Assembly (NCBI GenBank): GCA_009746045.1
Contig: RPFO01000406.1
Span: 1,804,030-1,856,613, forward strand
Reading direction: 5' to 3'
Length of the DNA stretch: 52,584 nt
Source: Mesostigma viride
Lineage: Eukaryota; Streptophyta; Mesostigmatophyceae; Mesostigmatales; Mesostigmataceae
Shown here: positions 31,001 to 45,216 of the stretch, piece by piece
Layout: every line of letters starts with the position of its first letter
Numbering within the stretch: the stretch's first letter is position 1
Program-made: the position numbers and the translations under genes
The notes under the pieces: model-generated
What the model was told of the DNA's origin: nothing
Database searches by the model: none
Seen by the model: the letters and a program-made list of their open reading frames with translations, nothing else

Positions 31001-33989
31001 AAAAAGTAGATGAGAAGGGCTGAGAGGGCAGCAGGGCCAGCGCTTGCATACACGACGCAGGCGCGAGTACAAGGGATGTATGAAAAGCTAGGCTCCGCGA
31101 CTGTGCTACATGATCGCAAATGATAGCAGGCAAGCACCCAGCAGCATTTTTGTGAAACAGGCGACCATGCATTTGTACCATACGTTAGCAGCGGCACGGT
31201 AGAAAGGCGAAAAAGCATGCCTTGTTGCGAACATATGAAACATCCACGTGGGTGGTCGGCCCACATCTCGTCCACCAAGTCACCAGCAGTGCCTGTGGCT
31301 GAACCAACAAGCAGCTCATGGCTCAACGGTGACTCAGCAACGGTGCCATGTAGCCTATATCAAGGAGACAACCAGCGCAGGCCATGCAGCCTATATGATG
31401 GCATGAAGGTTGCAAAGCTTCATGACCTTGTCAAGCAGTGCGACGACCTACAGAACCTACCAGGGCCCCTTGATCAAAGCACAGGCCACACAATTCCAAC
31501 GCGAGAGCGGCCAAGTTACTGTTGTCGTGTGGTGGCAAGTGGGATGCGCCACCAGACGTCGCAGAGGACCGTGAGAGTGCGATGATGGCACCGCAGGGAC
31601 TAAACAGCGTGCTCACGATTGGGTCAAAGCAACACATTAACAATGGGAAAGCTCCATCAACAATGGACATACTGTTGCGAGTCAACTGCTGTGTAAACAC
31701 ACATTGTCGCATTGGTCAATCTACGGCCGAACCGATATGCTGCCGTCCTACGTAAGCCGCACACTCTGGTGGAATCTGCGCCGTGACCACGGTGATAATT
31801 AGACAACAGTGCTTTACACAGATATGTATAATCCAGACACGTGTCCTGACAGGTCTCAACAACCCCCGCTCGCCACCACCGCACGACGCGCACAACAACC
31901 CCCACTCACAGCGCTCACACGACGCGCACAACCACCACCACTTACACGACGCCCGCCTGCGTGTGCCGCACGCTCTGATGGAACCCGCGCCACGCCTCGC
32001 AGCCCAAGGGGATGGGCACGGGTCGACCGAAATTGGGCGAGAAGAAGCGGGACTTGAAACCCTGCAGCTGGTGGTACGCGTGCTGAAGCAAGACCACGTC
32101 CAGCGCCTGCACGACATCCAGGGTTAAAACCCGCGCATGCCCTCCCTCCTCCCCCCTCCTTCCCCCCACCCCTGTCCTTTCCTCGTCCGTAACCGGTGGC
32201 GCCACCGACAGCATCCTGGCCGGCCTGAGGGTGACCGTGAATTCAAAGGGCTTTGGGGGGGGCTTCTCCGGGCCCCGCTGTGGGCGTGGTGCTGCCCCTG
32301 TCCCCCTCGTCTCCATGGGGAAACTGAACGTGGCCCCGGTGGGCCCCATCATCTCCTCCGGCAGGGGGGTCGCGGTGTAGATCATCCCGTCGCCGTCGTA
32401 CGCCAGGGCTATGGTGCGGAACAGGGGGAAGCGCTCTTGCATCTTCTGCATGATCATTCGCCGCTTCTTGACCATTGGGACCACGGGATGTATCAGCACC
32501 TGCCAGGGGGGGCCGGGGCGGGGGGCATGGGGTAGGATTCCAAGACATGGGCCCGCGCCTTTTATTCCCAGCCCGAGCTCTTCCATGACAGGCGCCAGGT
32601 GGCACGCATACAACGAGCGATTGCATGATGGTACGCCTGGAGGCGGTGGCCCCCTTACGTGAGGCGAGACGAGAGGCGGAGGCTCCAAAGAGCATGCAGA
32701 AAAGGATGGCTGGGGGGAACCACAAAAAGGGGGCTCCATGTGGGACGAGTAATGGCAACCGAACCGGTCTGCAAAAAGGGACCCTGGAGCGCGGTGATAG
32801 AGGCGGGGGCCAGTCTGGGAGTCAACAGGCATCTCTCTTGAATGCCTTGCTAGAACGCAGCATGAAGGCAAAGCTGGGGCCACGGTCGGATCTACTGTGG
32901 GTTGAAACAGTATGACACACAGCTGGCAATCAGGCAGTTGAAAATGAGAAAAGCACGCTTTTTAACTAATCAAGCGACCAAGCTCAAAATGGGGATTCAC
33001 AAGCACCGCCTAGCCAACAGGCCATGAATGTGCACATGCCCTGTTGAGGCATTTTGCCTAAAAACTGGTACTTCCAAGCCAACCGGTACTTCCAAGGCCA
33101 GCCCAGATGTGTAACACCCCAGGTCAGCTGTGAGCCCTCTCATCTGGCCATAAGAAAAACTCCCCGCTCTCCACTGTCCAGCTCCACACATCCGCAATGG
33201 CTTGCTAGCATCCATGGGTGCAAGCCTTGCCAGAATGGCCACTAACGCACTCGGCCTGGGGATTCGCTTCGTGGCCCGGTGAAACACACACGTGGGTTCC
33301 AACCCTGTCCATCGCGCTCGCATGTGCGGCCTTGGGAGCCGATGTCTAAGAGGCTGTTGGCGACGGATGAGTGGCTGCCATCACCGTCACACCCTTACTA
33401 GGCTTTGCTAGGGGCATGTGCTGCATTCATCTCGCAGACATGTTCAACTGCTATTTTTTTTTAAAAAGCCACTGCTGCTCACACGAATGCTATTGACGCG
33501 CTCCCTGCTGCTGCTGCAGTCGCTGCTACTGTTACTGTTACTGTTACGACAGCAACGACTATCTATACGGCTAATCTACCATAGCAAGTATTTGTAAGTA
33601 TACCACCACATATACTAACTACTATCCACCACTACGGTCACCTCTCATTGATCATGACCACATCCATGATGCCGGCTGGCATATTCTAGGGACAGGGTGA
33701 GCATGAGCTACAGTAAAACAATACTGCAGTAGTCTACTAAGAATGAGTGAAGACTGAACTTCAGGGCACAATTATTGCCGCTAGCCAACGTCCTACCAAG
33801 CCCGCCACAGCCCACTGCCAACGACATGCACGCTCAGCTCACCGAGAACTGGTAATACGTCGCCTTGGGCACGCTCAGCCTATAATGGTTTGCCCTGACC
33901 GTCATGTCTTTCCCTTTGGTACCATAGCCGGGCCGCGCCACAGTGACCAGCTCAGTGGCACTTGCGGGGAGAGGCGCTGGCGGTCGAAC
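25005..33989 (-). CDS. AGO: Argonaute (plant AGO1-like), six exons, catalytic residues intact
   Basis: Exons (minus): 33989-33843, 32499-31946, 30739-30415, 29256-28648, 27181-26881, 25828-25005; all GT-AG, every junction in phase, 919 codons plus TAG. Domains in order: N (RPGYGTKGKDMTVRANHY), L1 (EAWRGFHQSVRHTQAG), PAZ (TRVYKIRGIERVTPGEATF, ending FPRLPCIQ), L2 (RPGQRNLVRLND), MID (YAMIKRVCETELGVVTQ, then ALKMNVK: the Tyr/Lys/Gln/Lys 5'-phosphate pocket), PIWI. The slicer tetrad is visible: Asp in IIFGADVVHPTG, Glu in DARKEVIEGLY, Asp in IIFYRDGVSEGEF, His in DFYLTAHVGLQG. It ends LQEVMFYC, very like plant AGO1. It should bind small RNAs and cleave complementary RNA. The first exon is open: CCCTCCCACCAG before 33989 looks like an acceptor, so an upstream exon is likely; otherwise an ATG at 34016 could start it. 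Confidence 0.92.
26242..26316. repeat. Two direct copies of a 37-bp unit in the last AGO intron
   Basis: CATGCGCCACCAA followed by CCTTGCAGC and ACTCCTTCA occurs twice in tandem, with small differences. Confidence 0.75.
26406..26497. repeat. 8-bp tandem array (ATGCCCCC)n in an AGO intron
   Basis: About 11 copies, decaying to ATGCCCCA. It lies in the intron 26880-25829. On the sense (minus) strand it reads GGGGGCAT repeated, with G-quadruplex potential. Confidence 0.9.
28113..28561. repeat. (CCCT)n array in an AGO intron, about 450 bp
   Basis: CCCT repeats with occasional shortened (CCT) or longer units. They lie in the intron 28647-27182. The sense strand is (GGGA)n. Long Gly/Arg/Glu or Ser/Leu/Pro translations across it are artefacts. 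Confidence 0.95.
29280..29820. repeat. 7-bp tandem array (CCCACAT)n in an AGO intron
   Basis: About 77 units of CCCACAT, with rare variants (CCCACAC, CCCGCAT, CCCCCAT, CCCATAC). The sense strand reads TGGGATG repeated. The array ends about 23 bp upstream of the splice acceptor at 29257, in the intron 30414-29257. Confidence 0.95.
31359..31384 (+). repeat. Dispersed 26-bp repeat, copy 1 (within an AGO intron)
   Basis: ATCAAGGAGACAACCAGC followed by GCAGGCCA is identical to 49303-49328. Shorter inverted copies lie at 48033-48052 and 47473-47487. Confidence 0.8.
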
Positions 33990-34022
33990 CTGGTGGGAGG
34001 GGCAGTGATCAATCATTGCCAC

Positions 34023-34345
34023 GCTGCATTAAAATGTTATCACTTACGGATAACAGAAACTATTCTTCATTATGCGAGTAGTATGCCCCTGGAGATAATG
34101 ATGGGTTACGATGGTTTATGTACCTAGAGGTCACTGGCGAGAGTGCAGTGTGGCCATGTAGCACCAGCTGCTTGGAAGGTCGTCTAGCCAGCGGGCGGCT
34201 GGGCCAGCCCTGCTCTTGTTCCTGCTTATGCTACGCTGTATTTTTCTCTGAGAAGAGCAATAAGCTCATTGGTCGACATGACGGCACCTAGCACCACGAG
34301 TAGCATGCTCGTCCCATTGTATTGCTAGTAGTATTATTACTATGG
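34023..34345. other. Region upstream of the visible AGO N-domain exon
   Basis: No exon can be assigned with confidence. It may hold the first AGO exon and promoter on the minus strand. Confidence 0.35.
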
Positions 34346-34365
34346 TTAGTAGTAGTAGTAGTAGC

Positions 34366-34442
<77 letters not shown>
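34346..34442. repeat. (AGT)n microsatellite, about 31 units
   Basis: AGT repeats with one AGC and an AGG transition at the right edge, passing directly into an AGG array. Confidence 0.95.
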
Positions 34443-34695
34443 GAGTAGGAGGAGGAGGAGGAGGAGGAGGAGGAGGAGGAGGAGGAGGAGGAGGAGGAGC
34501 GAGAGAGGAGGAGGAGGAGGAGGAGGAGGAGGAGGAGGAGGAGGAGGAGGAGGAGGAGGAGGAGGAGGAGGAGGAGGAGGAGGAGGAGGAGGAGGAGGAG
34601 GAGGAGGAGGAGGAGGAGGAGGAGGAGGAGGAGGAGGAGGAGGAGGAGGAGGAGGAGGAGGAGGAGGAGGAGGAGGAGGAGGAGGAGGAGGAGGA
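34443..34695. repeat. (AGG)n microsatellite, about 83 units
   Basis: AGG repeats interrupted once by AGCGAGAG near 34498-34505. Single-residue runs in all translations are artefacts. Confidence 0.95.
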
Positions 34696-34860
34696 GATAC
34701 ACACCCCATCTCAAAGAGGGAAGTCAATAGCGCCATTTCATGGTTAAGAAACCGGGTGCCAGGTGCCAGGGGTGAGAGCGCCTGGGGAAAAGGGGGGGTA
34801 GTTGATTGAGAAGCAAGCAATCATGGGGCGACATGTATGGCCGACGGATGCCGCCAAGTG

Positions 34861-37800
34861 GCCTATTCCACCAGAACAGGAACCCGACTAGCGTTGCCTA
34901 TTTTACCAGAACAGGAACCCGACTAGCGTTGCCTATTTTACCAGAACAGGAACCCGACTAGCGTTGCCTATTTTACCAGAACAGGAACCCGACTAGCGTT
35001 GCCTATTTTACCAGAACAGGAACCCGACTAGCGTTGCCTATTTTACCAGAACAGGAACCCGACTAGCGTTGCCTATTTTACCAGAACAGGAACCCGACTA
35101 GCGTTGCCTATTTTACCAGAACAGGAACCCGACTAGCGTTGCCTATTTCACCAGAACAGGAACCCGACTAGCGTTGCCTATTTTACCAGAACAGGAACCC
35201 GACTAGCGTTGCCTATTTTACCAGAACAGGAACCCGACTAGCGTTGCCTATTTTACCAGAACAGGAACCCGACTAGCGTTGCCTATTTCACCAGAACAGG
35301 AACCCGACTAGCGTTGCCTATTTTACCAGAACAGGAACCCGACTAGCGTTGCCTATTTTACCAGAACAGGAACCCGACTAGCGTTGCCTATTTTACCAGA
35401 ACAGGAACCCGACTAGCGTTGCCTATTTCACCAGAACAGGAACCCGACTAGCGTTGCCTATTTCACCAGAACAGGAACCCGACTAGCGTTGCCTATTTTA
35501 CCAGAACAGGAACCCGACTAGCGTTGCCTATTTCACCAGAACAGGAACCCGACTAGCGTTGCCTATTTTACCAGAACAGGAACCCGACTAGCGTTGCCTA
35601 TTTTACCAGAACAGGAACCCGACTAGCGTTGCCTATTTCACCAGAACAGGAACCCGACTAGCGTTGCCTATTTCACCAGAACAGGAACCCGACTAGCGTT
35701 GCCTATTTTACCAGAACAGGAACCCGACTAGCGTTGCCTATTTCACCAGAACAGGAACCCGACTAGCGTTGCCTATTTCACCAGAACAGGAACCCGACTA
35801 GCGTTGCCTATTTTACCAGAACAGGAACCCGACTAGCGTTGCCTATTTTACCAGAACAGGAACCCGACTAGCGTTGCCTATTTTACCAGAACAGGAACCC
35901 GACTAGCGTTGCCTATTTCACCAGAACAGGAACCCGACTAGCGTTGCCTATTTTACCAGAACAGGAACCCGACTAGCGTTGCCTATTTCACCAGAACAGG
36001 AACCCGACTAGCGTTGCCTATTTTACCAGAACAGGAACCCGACTAGCGTTGCCTATTTTACCAGAACAGGAACCCGACTAGCGTTGCCTATTTTACCAGA
36101 ACAGGAACCCGACTAGCGTTGCCTATTTCACCAGAACAGGAACCCGACTAGCGTTGCCTATTTTACCAGAACAGGAACCCGACTAGCGTTGCCTATTTCA
36201 CCAGAACAGGAACCCGACTAGCGTTGCCTATTTTACCAGAACAGGAACCCGACTAGCGTTGCCTATTTTACCAGAACAGGAACCCGACTAGCGTTGCCTA
36301 TTTCACCAGAACAGGAACCCGACTAGCGTTGCCTATTTCACCAGAACAGGAACCCGACTAGCGTTGCCTATTTTACCAGAACAGGAACCCGACTAGCGTT
36401 GCCTATTTTACCAGAACAGGAACCCGACTAGCGTTGCCTATTTTACCAGAACAGGAACCCGACTAGCGTTGCCTATTTTACCAGAACAGGAACCCGACTA
36501 GCGTTGCCTATTTTACCAGAACAGGAACCCGACTAGCGTTGCCTATTTCACCAGAACAGGAACCCGACTAGCGTTGCCTATTTCACCAGAACAGGAACCC
36601 GACTAGCGTTGCCTATTTTACCAGAACAGGAACCCGACTAGCGTTGCCTATTTTACCAGAACAGGAACCCGACTAGCGTTGCCTATTTTACCAGAACAGG
36701 AACCCGACTAGCGTTGCCTATTTTACCAGAACAGGAACCCGACTAGCGTTGCCTATTTTACCAGAACAGGAACCCGACTAGCGTTGCCTATTTCACCAGA
36801 ACAGGAACCCGACTAGCGTTGCCTATTTTACCAGAACAGGAACCCGACTAGCGTTGCCTATTTTACCAGAACAGGAACCCGACTAGCGTTGCCTATTTCA
36901 CCAGAACAGGAACCCGACTAGCGTTGCCTATTTTACCAGAACAGGAACCCGACTAGCGTTGCCTATTTTACCAGAACAGGAACCCGACTAGCGTTGCCTA
37001 TTTTACCAGAACAGGAACCCGACTAGCGTTGCCTATTTCACCAGAACAGGAACCCGACTAGCGTTGCCTATTTCACCAGAACAGGAACCCGACTAGCGTT
37101 GCCTATTTTACCAGAACAGGAACCCGACTAGCGTTGCCTATTTTACCAGAACAGGAACCCGACTAGCGTTGCCTATTTTACCAGAACAGGAACCCGACTA
37201 GCGTTGCCTATTTTACCAGAACAGGAACCCGACTAGCGTTGCCTATTTCACCAGAACAGGAACCCGACTAGCGTTGCCTATTTTACCAGAACAGGAACCC
37301 GACTAGCGTTGCCTATTTCACCAGAACAGGAACCCGACTAGCGTTGCCTATTTCACCAGAACAGGAACCCGACTAGCGTTGCCTATTTTACCAGAACAGG
37401 AACCCGACTAGCGTTGCCTATTTTACCAGAACAGGAACCCGACTAGCGTTGCCTATTTTACCAGAACAGGAACCCGACTAGCGTTGCCTATTTCACCAGA
37501 ACAGGAACCCGACTAGCGTTGCCTATTTTACCAGAACAGGAACCCGACTAGCGTTGCCTATTTTACCAGAACAGGAACCCGACTAGCGTTGCCTATTTTA
37601 CCAGAACAGGAACCCGACTAGCGTTGCCTATTTTACCAGAACAGGAACCCGACTAGCGTTGCCTATTTTACCAGAACAGGAACCCGACTAGCGTTGCCTA
37701 TTTTACCAGAACAGGAACCCGACTAGCGTTGCCTATTTTACCAGAACAGGAACCCGACTAGCGTTGCCTATTTCACCAGAACAGGAACCCGACTAGCGTT

Positions 37801-40519
37801 GCCTATTTTACCAGAACAGGAACCCGACTAGCGTTGCCTATTTTACCAGAACAGGAACCCGACTAGCGTTGCCTATTTTACCAGAACAGGAACCCGACTA
37901 GCGTTGCCTATTTTACCAGAACAGGAACCCGACTAGCGTTGCCTATTTTACCAGAACAGGAACCCGACTAGCGTTGCCTATTTTACCAGAACAGGAACCC
38001 GACTAGCGTTGCCTATTTCACCAGAACAGGAACCCGACTAGCGTTGCCTATTTTACCAGAACAGGAACCCGACTAGCGTTGCCTATTTTACCAGAACAGG
38101 AACCCGACTAGCGTTGCCTATTTCACCAGAACAGGAACCCGACTAGCGTTGCCTATTTTACCAGAACAGGAACCCGACTAGCGTTGCCTATTTCACCAGA
38201 ACAGGAACCCGACTAGCGTTGCCTATTTTACCAGAACAGGAACCCGACTAGCGTTGCCTATTTCACCAGAACAGGAACCCGACTAGCGTTGCCTATTTCA
38301 CCAGAACAGGAACCCGACTAGCGTTGCCTATTTTACCAGAACAGGAACCCGACTAGCGTTGCCTATTTTACCAGAACAGGAACCCGACTAGCGTTGCCTA
38401 TTTCACCAGAACAGGAACCCGACTAGCGTTGCCTATTTCACCAGAACAGGAACCCGACTAGCGTTGCCTATTTTACCAGAACAGGAACCCGACTAGCGTT
38501 GCCTATTTCACCAGAACAGGAACCCGACTAGCGTTGCCTATTTTACCAGAACAGGAACCCGACTAGCGTTGCCTATTTCACCAGAACAGGAACCCGACTA
38601 GCGTTGCCTATTTCACCAGAACAGGAACCCGACTAGCGTTGCCTATTTTACCAGAACAGGAACCCGACTAGCGTTGCCTATTTCACCAGAACAGGAACCC
38701 GACTAGCGTTGCCTATTTTACCAGAACAGGAACCCGACTAGCGTTGCCTATTTCACCAGAACAGGAACCCGACTAGCGTGAACAGGAACCCGACTAGCGT
38801 TGCCTATTTTACCAGAACAGGAACCCGACTAGCGTTGCCATTTCACCAGAACAGGAACCCGACTAGCGTTGCCTATTTCACCAGAACAGGAACCCGACTA
38901 GCGTTGCCTATTTTACCAGAACAGGAACCCGACTAGCGTTGCCTATTTTACCAGAACAGGAACCCGACTAGCGTTGCCTATTTTACCAGAACAGGAACCC
39001 GACTAGCGTTGCCTATTTTACCAGAACAGGAACCCGACTAGCGTTGCCTATTTTACCAGAACAGGAACCCGACTAGCGTTGCCTATTTCACCAGAACAGG
39101 AACCCGACTAGCGTTGCCTATTTTACCAGAACAGGAACCCGACTAGCGTTGCCTATTTCACCAGAACAGGAACCCGACTAGCGTTGCCTATTTTACCAGA
39201 ACAGGAACCCGACTAGCGTTGCCTATTTTACCAGAACAGGAACCCGACTAGCGTTGCCTATTTTACCAGAACAGGAACCCGACTAGCGTTGCCTATTTCA
39301 CCAGAACAGGAACCCGACTAGCGTTGCCTATTTCACCAGAACAGGAACCCGACTAGCGTTGCCTATTTTACCAGAACAGGAACCCGACTAGCGTTGCCTA
39401 TTTTACCAGAACAGGAACCCGACTAGCGTTGCCTATTTCACCAGAACAGGAACCCGACTAGCGTTGCCTATTTTACCAGAACAGGAACCCGACTAGCGTT
39501 GCCTATTTTACCAGAACAGGAACCCGACTAGCGTTGCCTATTTCACCAGAACAGGAACCCGACTAGCGTTGCCTATTTTACCAGAACAGGAACCCGACTA
39601 GCGTTGCCTATTTTACCAGAACAGGAACCCGACTAGCGTTGCCTATTTTACCAGAACAGGAACCCGACTAGCGTTGCCTATTTTACCAGAACAGGAACCC
39701 GACTAGCGTTGCCTATTTTACCAGAACAGGAACCCGACTAGCGTTGCCTATTTTACCAGAACAGGAACCCGACTAGCGTTGCCTATTTCACCAGAACAGG
39801 AACCCGACTAGCGTTGCCTATTTTACCAGAACAGGAACCCGACTAGCGTTGCCTATTTTACCAGAACAGGAACCCGACTAGCGTTGCCTATTTTACCAGA
39901 ACAGGAACCCGACTAGCGTTGCCTATTTCACCAGAACAGGAACCCGACTAGCGTTGCCTATTTTACCAGAACAGGAACCCGACTAGCGTTGCCTATTTTA
40001 CCAGAACAGGAACCCGACTAGCGTTGCCTATTTTACCAGAACAGGAACCCGACTAGCGTTGCCTATTTCACCAGAACAGGAACCCGACTAGCGTTGCCTA
40101 TTTTACCAGAACAGGAACCCGACTAGCGTTGCCTATTTCACCAGAACAGGAACCCGACTAGCGTTGCCTATTTTACCAGAACAGGAACCCGACTAGCGTT
40201 GCCTATTTTACCAGAACAGGAACCCGACTAGCGTTGCCTATTTTACCAGAACAGGAACCCGACTAGCGTTGCCTATTTCACCAGAACAGGAACCCGACTA
40301 GCGTTGCCTATTTTACCAGAACAGGAACCCGACTAGCGTTGCCTATTTCACCAGAACAGGAACCCGACTAGCGTTGCCTATTTTACCAGAACAGGAACCC
40401 GACTAGCGTTGCCTATTTTACCAGAACAGGAACCCGACTAGCGTTGCCTATTTCACCAGAACAGGAACCCGACTAGCGTTGCCTATTTTACCAGAACAGG
40501 AACCCGACTAGCGTTGCCT
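34861..40519. repeat. Satellite array: about 162 copies of a 35-bp unit
   Basis: The period is exactly 35 bp from 34886 to 38771 and from 38861 to 40506. Every unit contains AACAGGAACCCGACTAGCG. Two variants alternate irregularly, TATTTTACC and TATTTCACC; the first unit is TATTCCACC. One 21-bp short unit starts at 38771 and a 34-bp unit at 38827. TAG in every unit prevents coding. No spacers vary, so it is not a CRISPR. Confidence 0.98.
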
Positions 40520-40930
40520 CCCTGCATGCACTCACTACATAGCAAATAGTAAATAGCAAACGTCCACGTGCAACCATATGCATGAGCATGCCCGTGGGGT
40601 GCATGGGACCCTGCCCCTGTTAGGACGCGTGTTGGAGGAACACACTACCTGGTAAGGTAGACCGGAAGAGAGTACAGACTTTGTCACATTCATACGATCA
40701 CAGCTAGTTTAAAAAATCATGGAAGGGAGAATTACTGGAATCAAGTTTCAAAGGAGAAGGTATAGGTAAGTAGGGGTGACAGTCCCTTGCCTGCCGGCGA
40801 GTGGCATTCCTCGTCCTCAGCAAGAGTGCCAGGCCAGCCATATCTTAGGTGTGTGAGCACCTACCGGCACGCATGCGCGCGGGTGGAGGGCCTACCTACC
40901 GTCACGCATGCGCGCTAGTGGAGGGCCTAC
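40520..40930. other. Unassigned DNA between the satellite and the RGG gene
   Basis: It contains a near-perfect duplication at about 40860-40930 (GGAGGGCCTACC preceded by CGCATGCGCGC, twice), each copy holding a GTAGG donor-like sequence on the minus strand. No exon is assigned. Confidence 0.4.
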
Positions 40931-41022
40931 CGGGATGCGCATCTGCAGTGCGGCCGCCTCCTGCTTCTCGTCTTCGTACCATTCCCACGTGGGTTGGGTC
41001 AGGGGGGGGGATCGCGGGTACG
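40931..41022 (-). CDS. Candidate second exon of the RGG protein gene
   Basis: 92 nt between CTGCAG| and |GTAGGC. It encodes PRSPPLTQPTWEWYEDEKQ then EAAALQMRIP, an acidic, protein-like sequence unlike its repeat surroundings. Its incoming phase (needs one base) matches the phase-1 donor at 42280, and its outgoing phase is 0. The intervening intron would be 42279-41023 and would contain the minisatellite. No further exon was found before the satellite, so the gene end is unknown. Confidence 0.4.
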
Positions 41023-41317
41023 CTGCAGACGCCCCGGCATGACAAGCAGGCGTGCATGATGCGCGCAGCACAAGCACAGGTGTATGATGCCAGAATCACG
41101 AGCAGAGGTGCACATGCCCGCATGACAACGACAGGCGCAATGCGCGCAAGAAAACGCAGCTGCCAAGAAAGCATAGTTGCGACGGCAGGAGCGGGTGGCA
41201 ACAACCAGGGGCGTGGCAACAACGAGGGGTGATTCAAGAAAGAGGGGCATGACAAGAAAGGGAGGCGTGGCAAGCAGAGAAAATGAGGGGCCAGGACACA
41301 ACCCCGGCCGTGGGTCC

Positions 41318-41905
41318 ACTCCAGGCCCCATGGGGTGCACTTGGTGAGGGTGCGTCCACCCCACCGAGCACAGTGAGGGGTGCACTTGGTCAGGAGTGGG
41401 TCTACCCCACCGAGCACATGGTGAGGAGTGGGTCCACCCCACCGAGCACAGTGAGGGGTGCACTTGGTCAGGAGTGGGTCCACCCCACCGAGCACATGGT
41501 GAGGAGTGGGTCCACCCCACCGAGCACAGTGAGGGGTGCACTTGGTCAGGAGTGGGTCCACCCCACCGAGCACATGGTGAGGAGTGGGTCCACCCCACCG
41601 AGCACATGGTGAGGAGTGGGTCCACCCCACCGAGCACATGGTGAGGAGTGGGTCCACCCCACCGAGCACATGGTGAGGAGTGGGTCCACCCCACCGAGCA
41701 CAGTGAGGGGTGCACTTGGTCAGGAGTGGGTCCACCCCACCGAGCACATGGTGAGGAGTGCGTCCACCCCACCGAGCACATGGTGAGGAGTGGGTCCACC
41801 CCACCGAGCACAGTGAGGGGTGCACTTGGTCAGGAGTGGGTCCACCCCACCGAGCACATGGTGAGGAGTGGGTCCACCCCACCGAGCACAGTGAAGGGTG
41901 TGCGA
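41318..41905. repeat. Composite 32-bp and 46-bp minisatellite
   Basis: The 32-bp unit is GTGAGGAGTGGGTCCACCCC plus ACCGAGCACATG. The longer unit inserts GTGCACTTGGTCAG after GTGAGGG. About 15 units occur in mixed order. Long ORFs on both strands across it follow from the absence of stops in the unit. Confidence 0.92.
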
Positions 41906-42223
41906 TACCGCAGCAGAGGCTCGGAAGCCACGCATGAATAGGGGCTGCGTTGCCACGCGGTGGCAAACAGCGCGCAGAATGTGGTGTGGGATATCCCGAT
42001 CGATGGAGCGCACAGACCTGTTCCCACCGCCCCTTATTTTGATCTCGCAAAACGGCGCTTGTGCAAAGCGACAGCGCGGGGCCAAGCGGCAATGTCCATC
42101 ACAGCGAACACAGACATAGAGGCCATGGAGACGCGCCTTCTTGCCCCCATCGTCAGCGCGCGCCTCTGCGCCCCAATTGTTAGGACTGTTAGCGTGCGCC
42201 CCACTTATCTGATGTATCGAATG

Positions 42224-42925
42224 TCATGAATTACTGTACTTCATCAGCATGCGTCCATGGTCAGTGAAAGTACGCTCACCAGCTCCTGCTGCCCCCACGC
42301 CCTCGGCGCCAGGCGGTCCCATGCCTCCCCTCTGTCCGCCTCCACCAGGTGCACGGCCATAGCCCCCTTGCCTCCCCCCCTGGTCGTCACCAAAGCCCCG
42401 CCTGTCGCCCATAAACCCTCCACGGCCCCTGTCTCCCCTAAACCCTCCACCACCCCTGTCGCCACCATAACCTCGTCGATCGCTAGCAAAACCTTCACGA
42501 CTGTAACCACGACGCACGTCCTGCCCACCCTGCCCATCCGGCGACCTGAAATCACCGCCTGCTCCACCATACGGTCTCCTGTCTCCAGCATAATCCTGGC
42601 GGTCACTGCCTCGACCATAGTCTGGCCGATCATAACGTCGCTCGTCGCCACGAAATTCATCCCGCCTCATGTACCCGCCAGCCCGCTCTGACAGCCTGGG
42701 GTCACCCCTTACCCTACCGCTACCGCCGATATCCCCTCTGTCTCCAGGTAGTCCAGGATAGCCTTCGCCATCCCCGCCTCCTCGATGGTACCGCCGATCT
42801 CCATCGTAATCTCGTTCCTCGCCACGACCTTCGCCACGCCTTTCAAACTCGCGACCTGGCGGGTCGTGCCTGGAGACGCCATCTCTTCTGTGGGCGTCCG
42901 GAGGCCCAGAATTTCTCTTTGACAT
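42224..42925 (-). CDS. Arg/Gly-rich (RGG-box) protein, first exon
   Basis: ATG at 42925 opens a frame beginning MSKRNSGPPDAHRRDGVSRH, dominated by Arg, Gly, Asp and Tyr. RGG-type repeats include RGGGGFRGDRGRGGFMGD and GDRRGFGDD. Such low-complexity RGG domains usually bind RNA or form condensates and are methylated on Arg. No folded RNA-binding domain is visible here. The frame stops at 42224, but a good donor (GCTG|GTGAGC, exon end 42280, phase 1) suggests that the last 18 codons are intronic and the protein continues downstream. It is divergent from the plastid RF1 gene, 911 bp between start codons. The specific family is not recognised. Confidence 0.6.
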   Translation of the reverse strand: MSKRNSGPPDAHRRDGVSRHDPPGREFERRGEGRGEERDYDGDRRYHRGGGDGEGYPGLPGDRGDIGGSGRVRGDPRLSERAGGYMRRDEFRGDERRYDRPDYGRGSDRQDYAGDRRPYGGAGGDFRSPDGQGGQDVRRGYSREGFASDRRGYGGDRGGGGFRGDRGRGGFMGDRRGFGDDQGGRQGGYGRAPGGGGQRGGMGPPGAEGVGAAGAGERTFTDHGRMLMKYSNS

Positions 42926-45210
<2,285 letters not shown>

Positions 45211-45216
45211 GGGGGT

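Noticed and set aside
34861-40519. CRISPR array
   Set aside because: The whole 35-bp period is conserved, there are no variable spacers, and the surroundings are a eukaryotic Argonaute gene.
40902-42092. 396-codon minus ORF through the 41.3-41.9 kb minisatellite
   Set aside because: The translation is the minisatellite repeated; only the short segment at 40931-41022 looks like protein.
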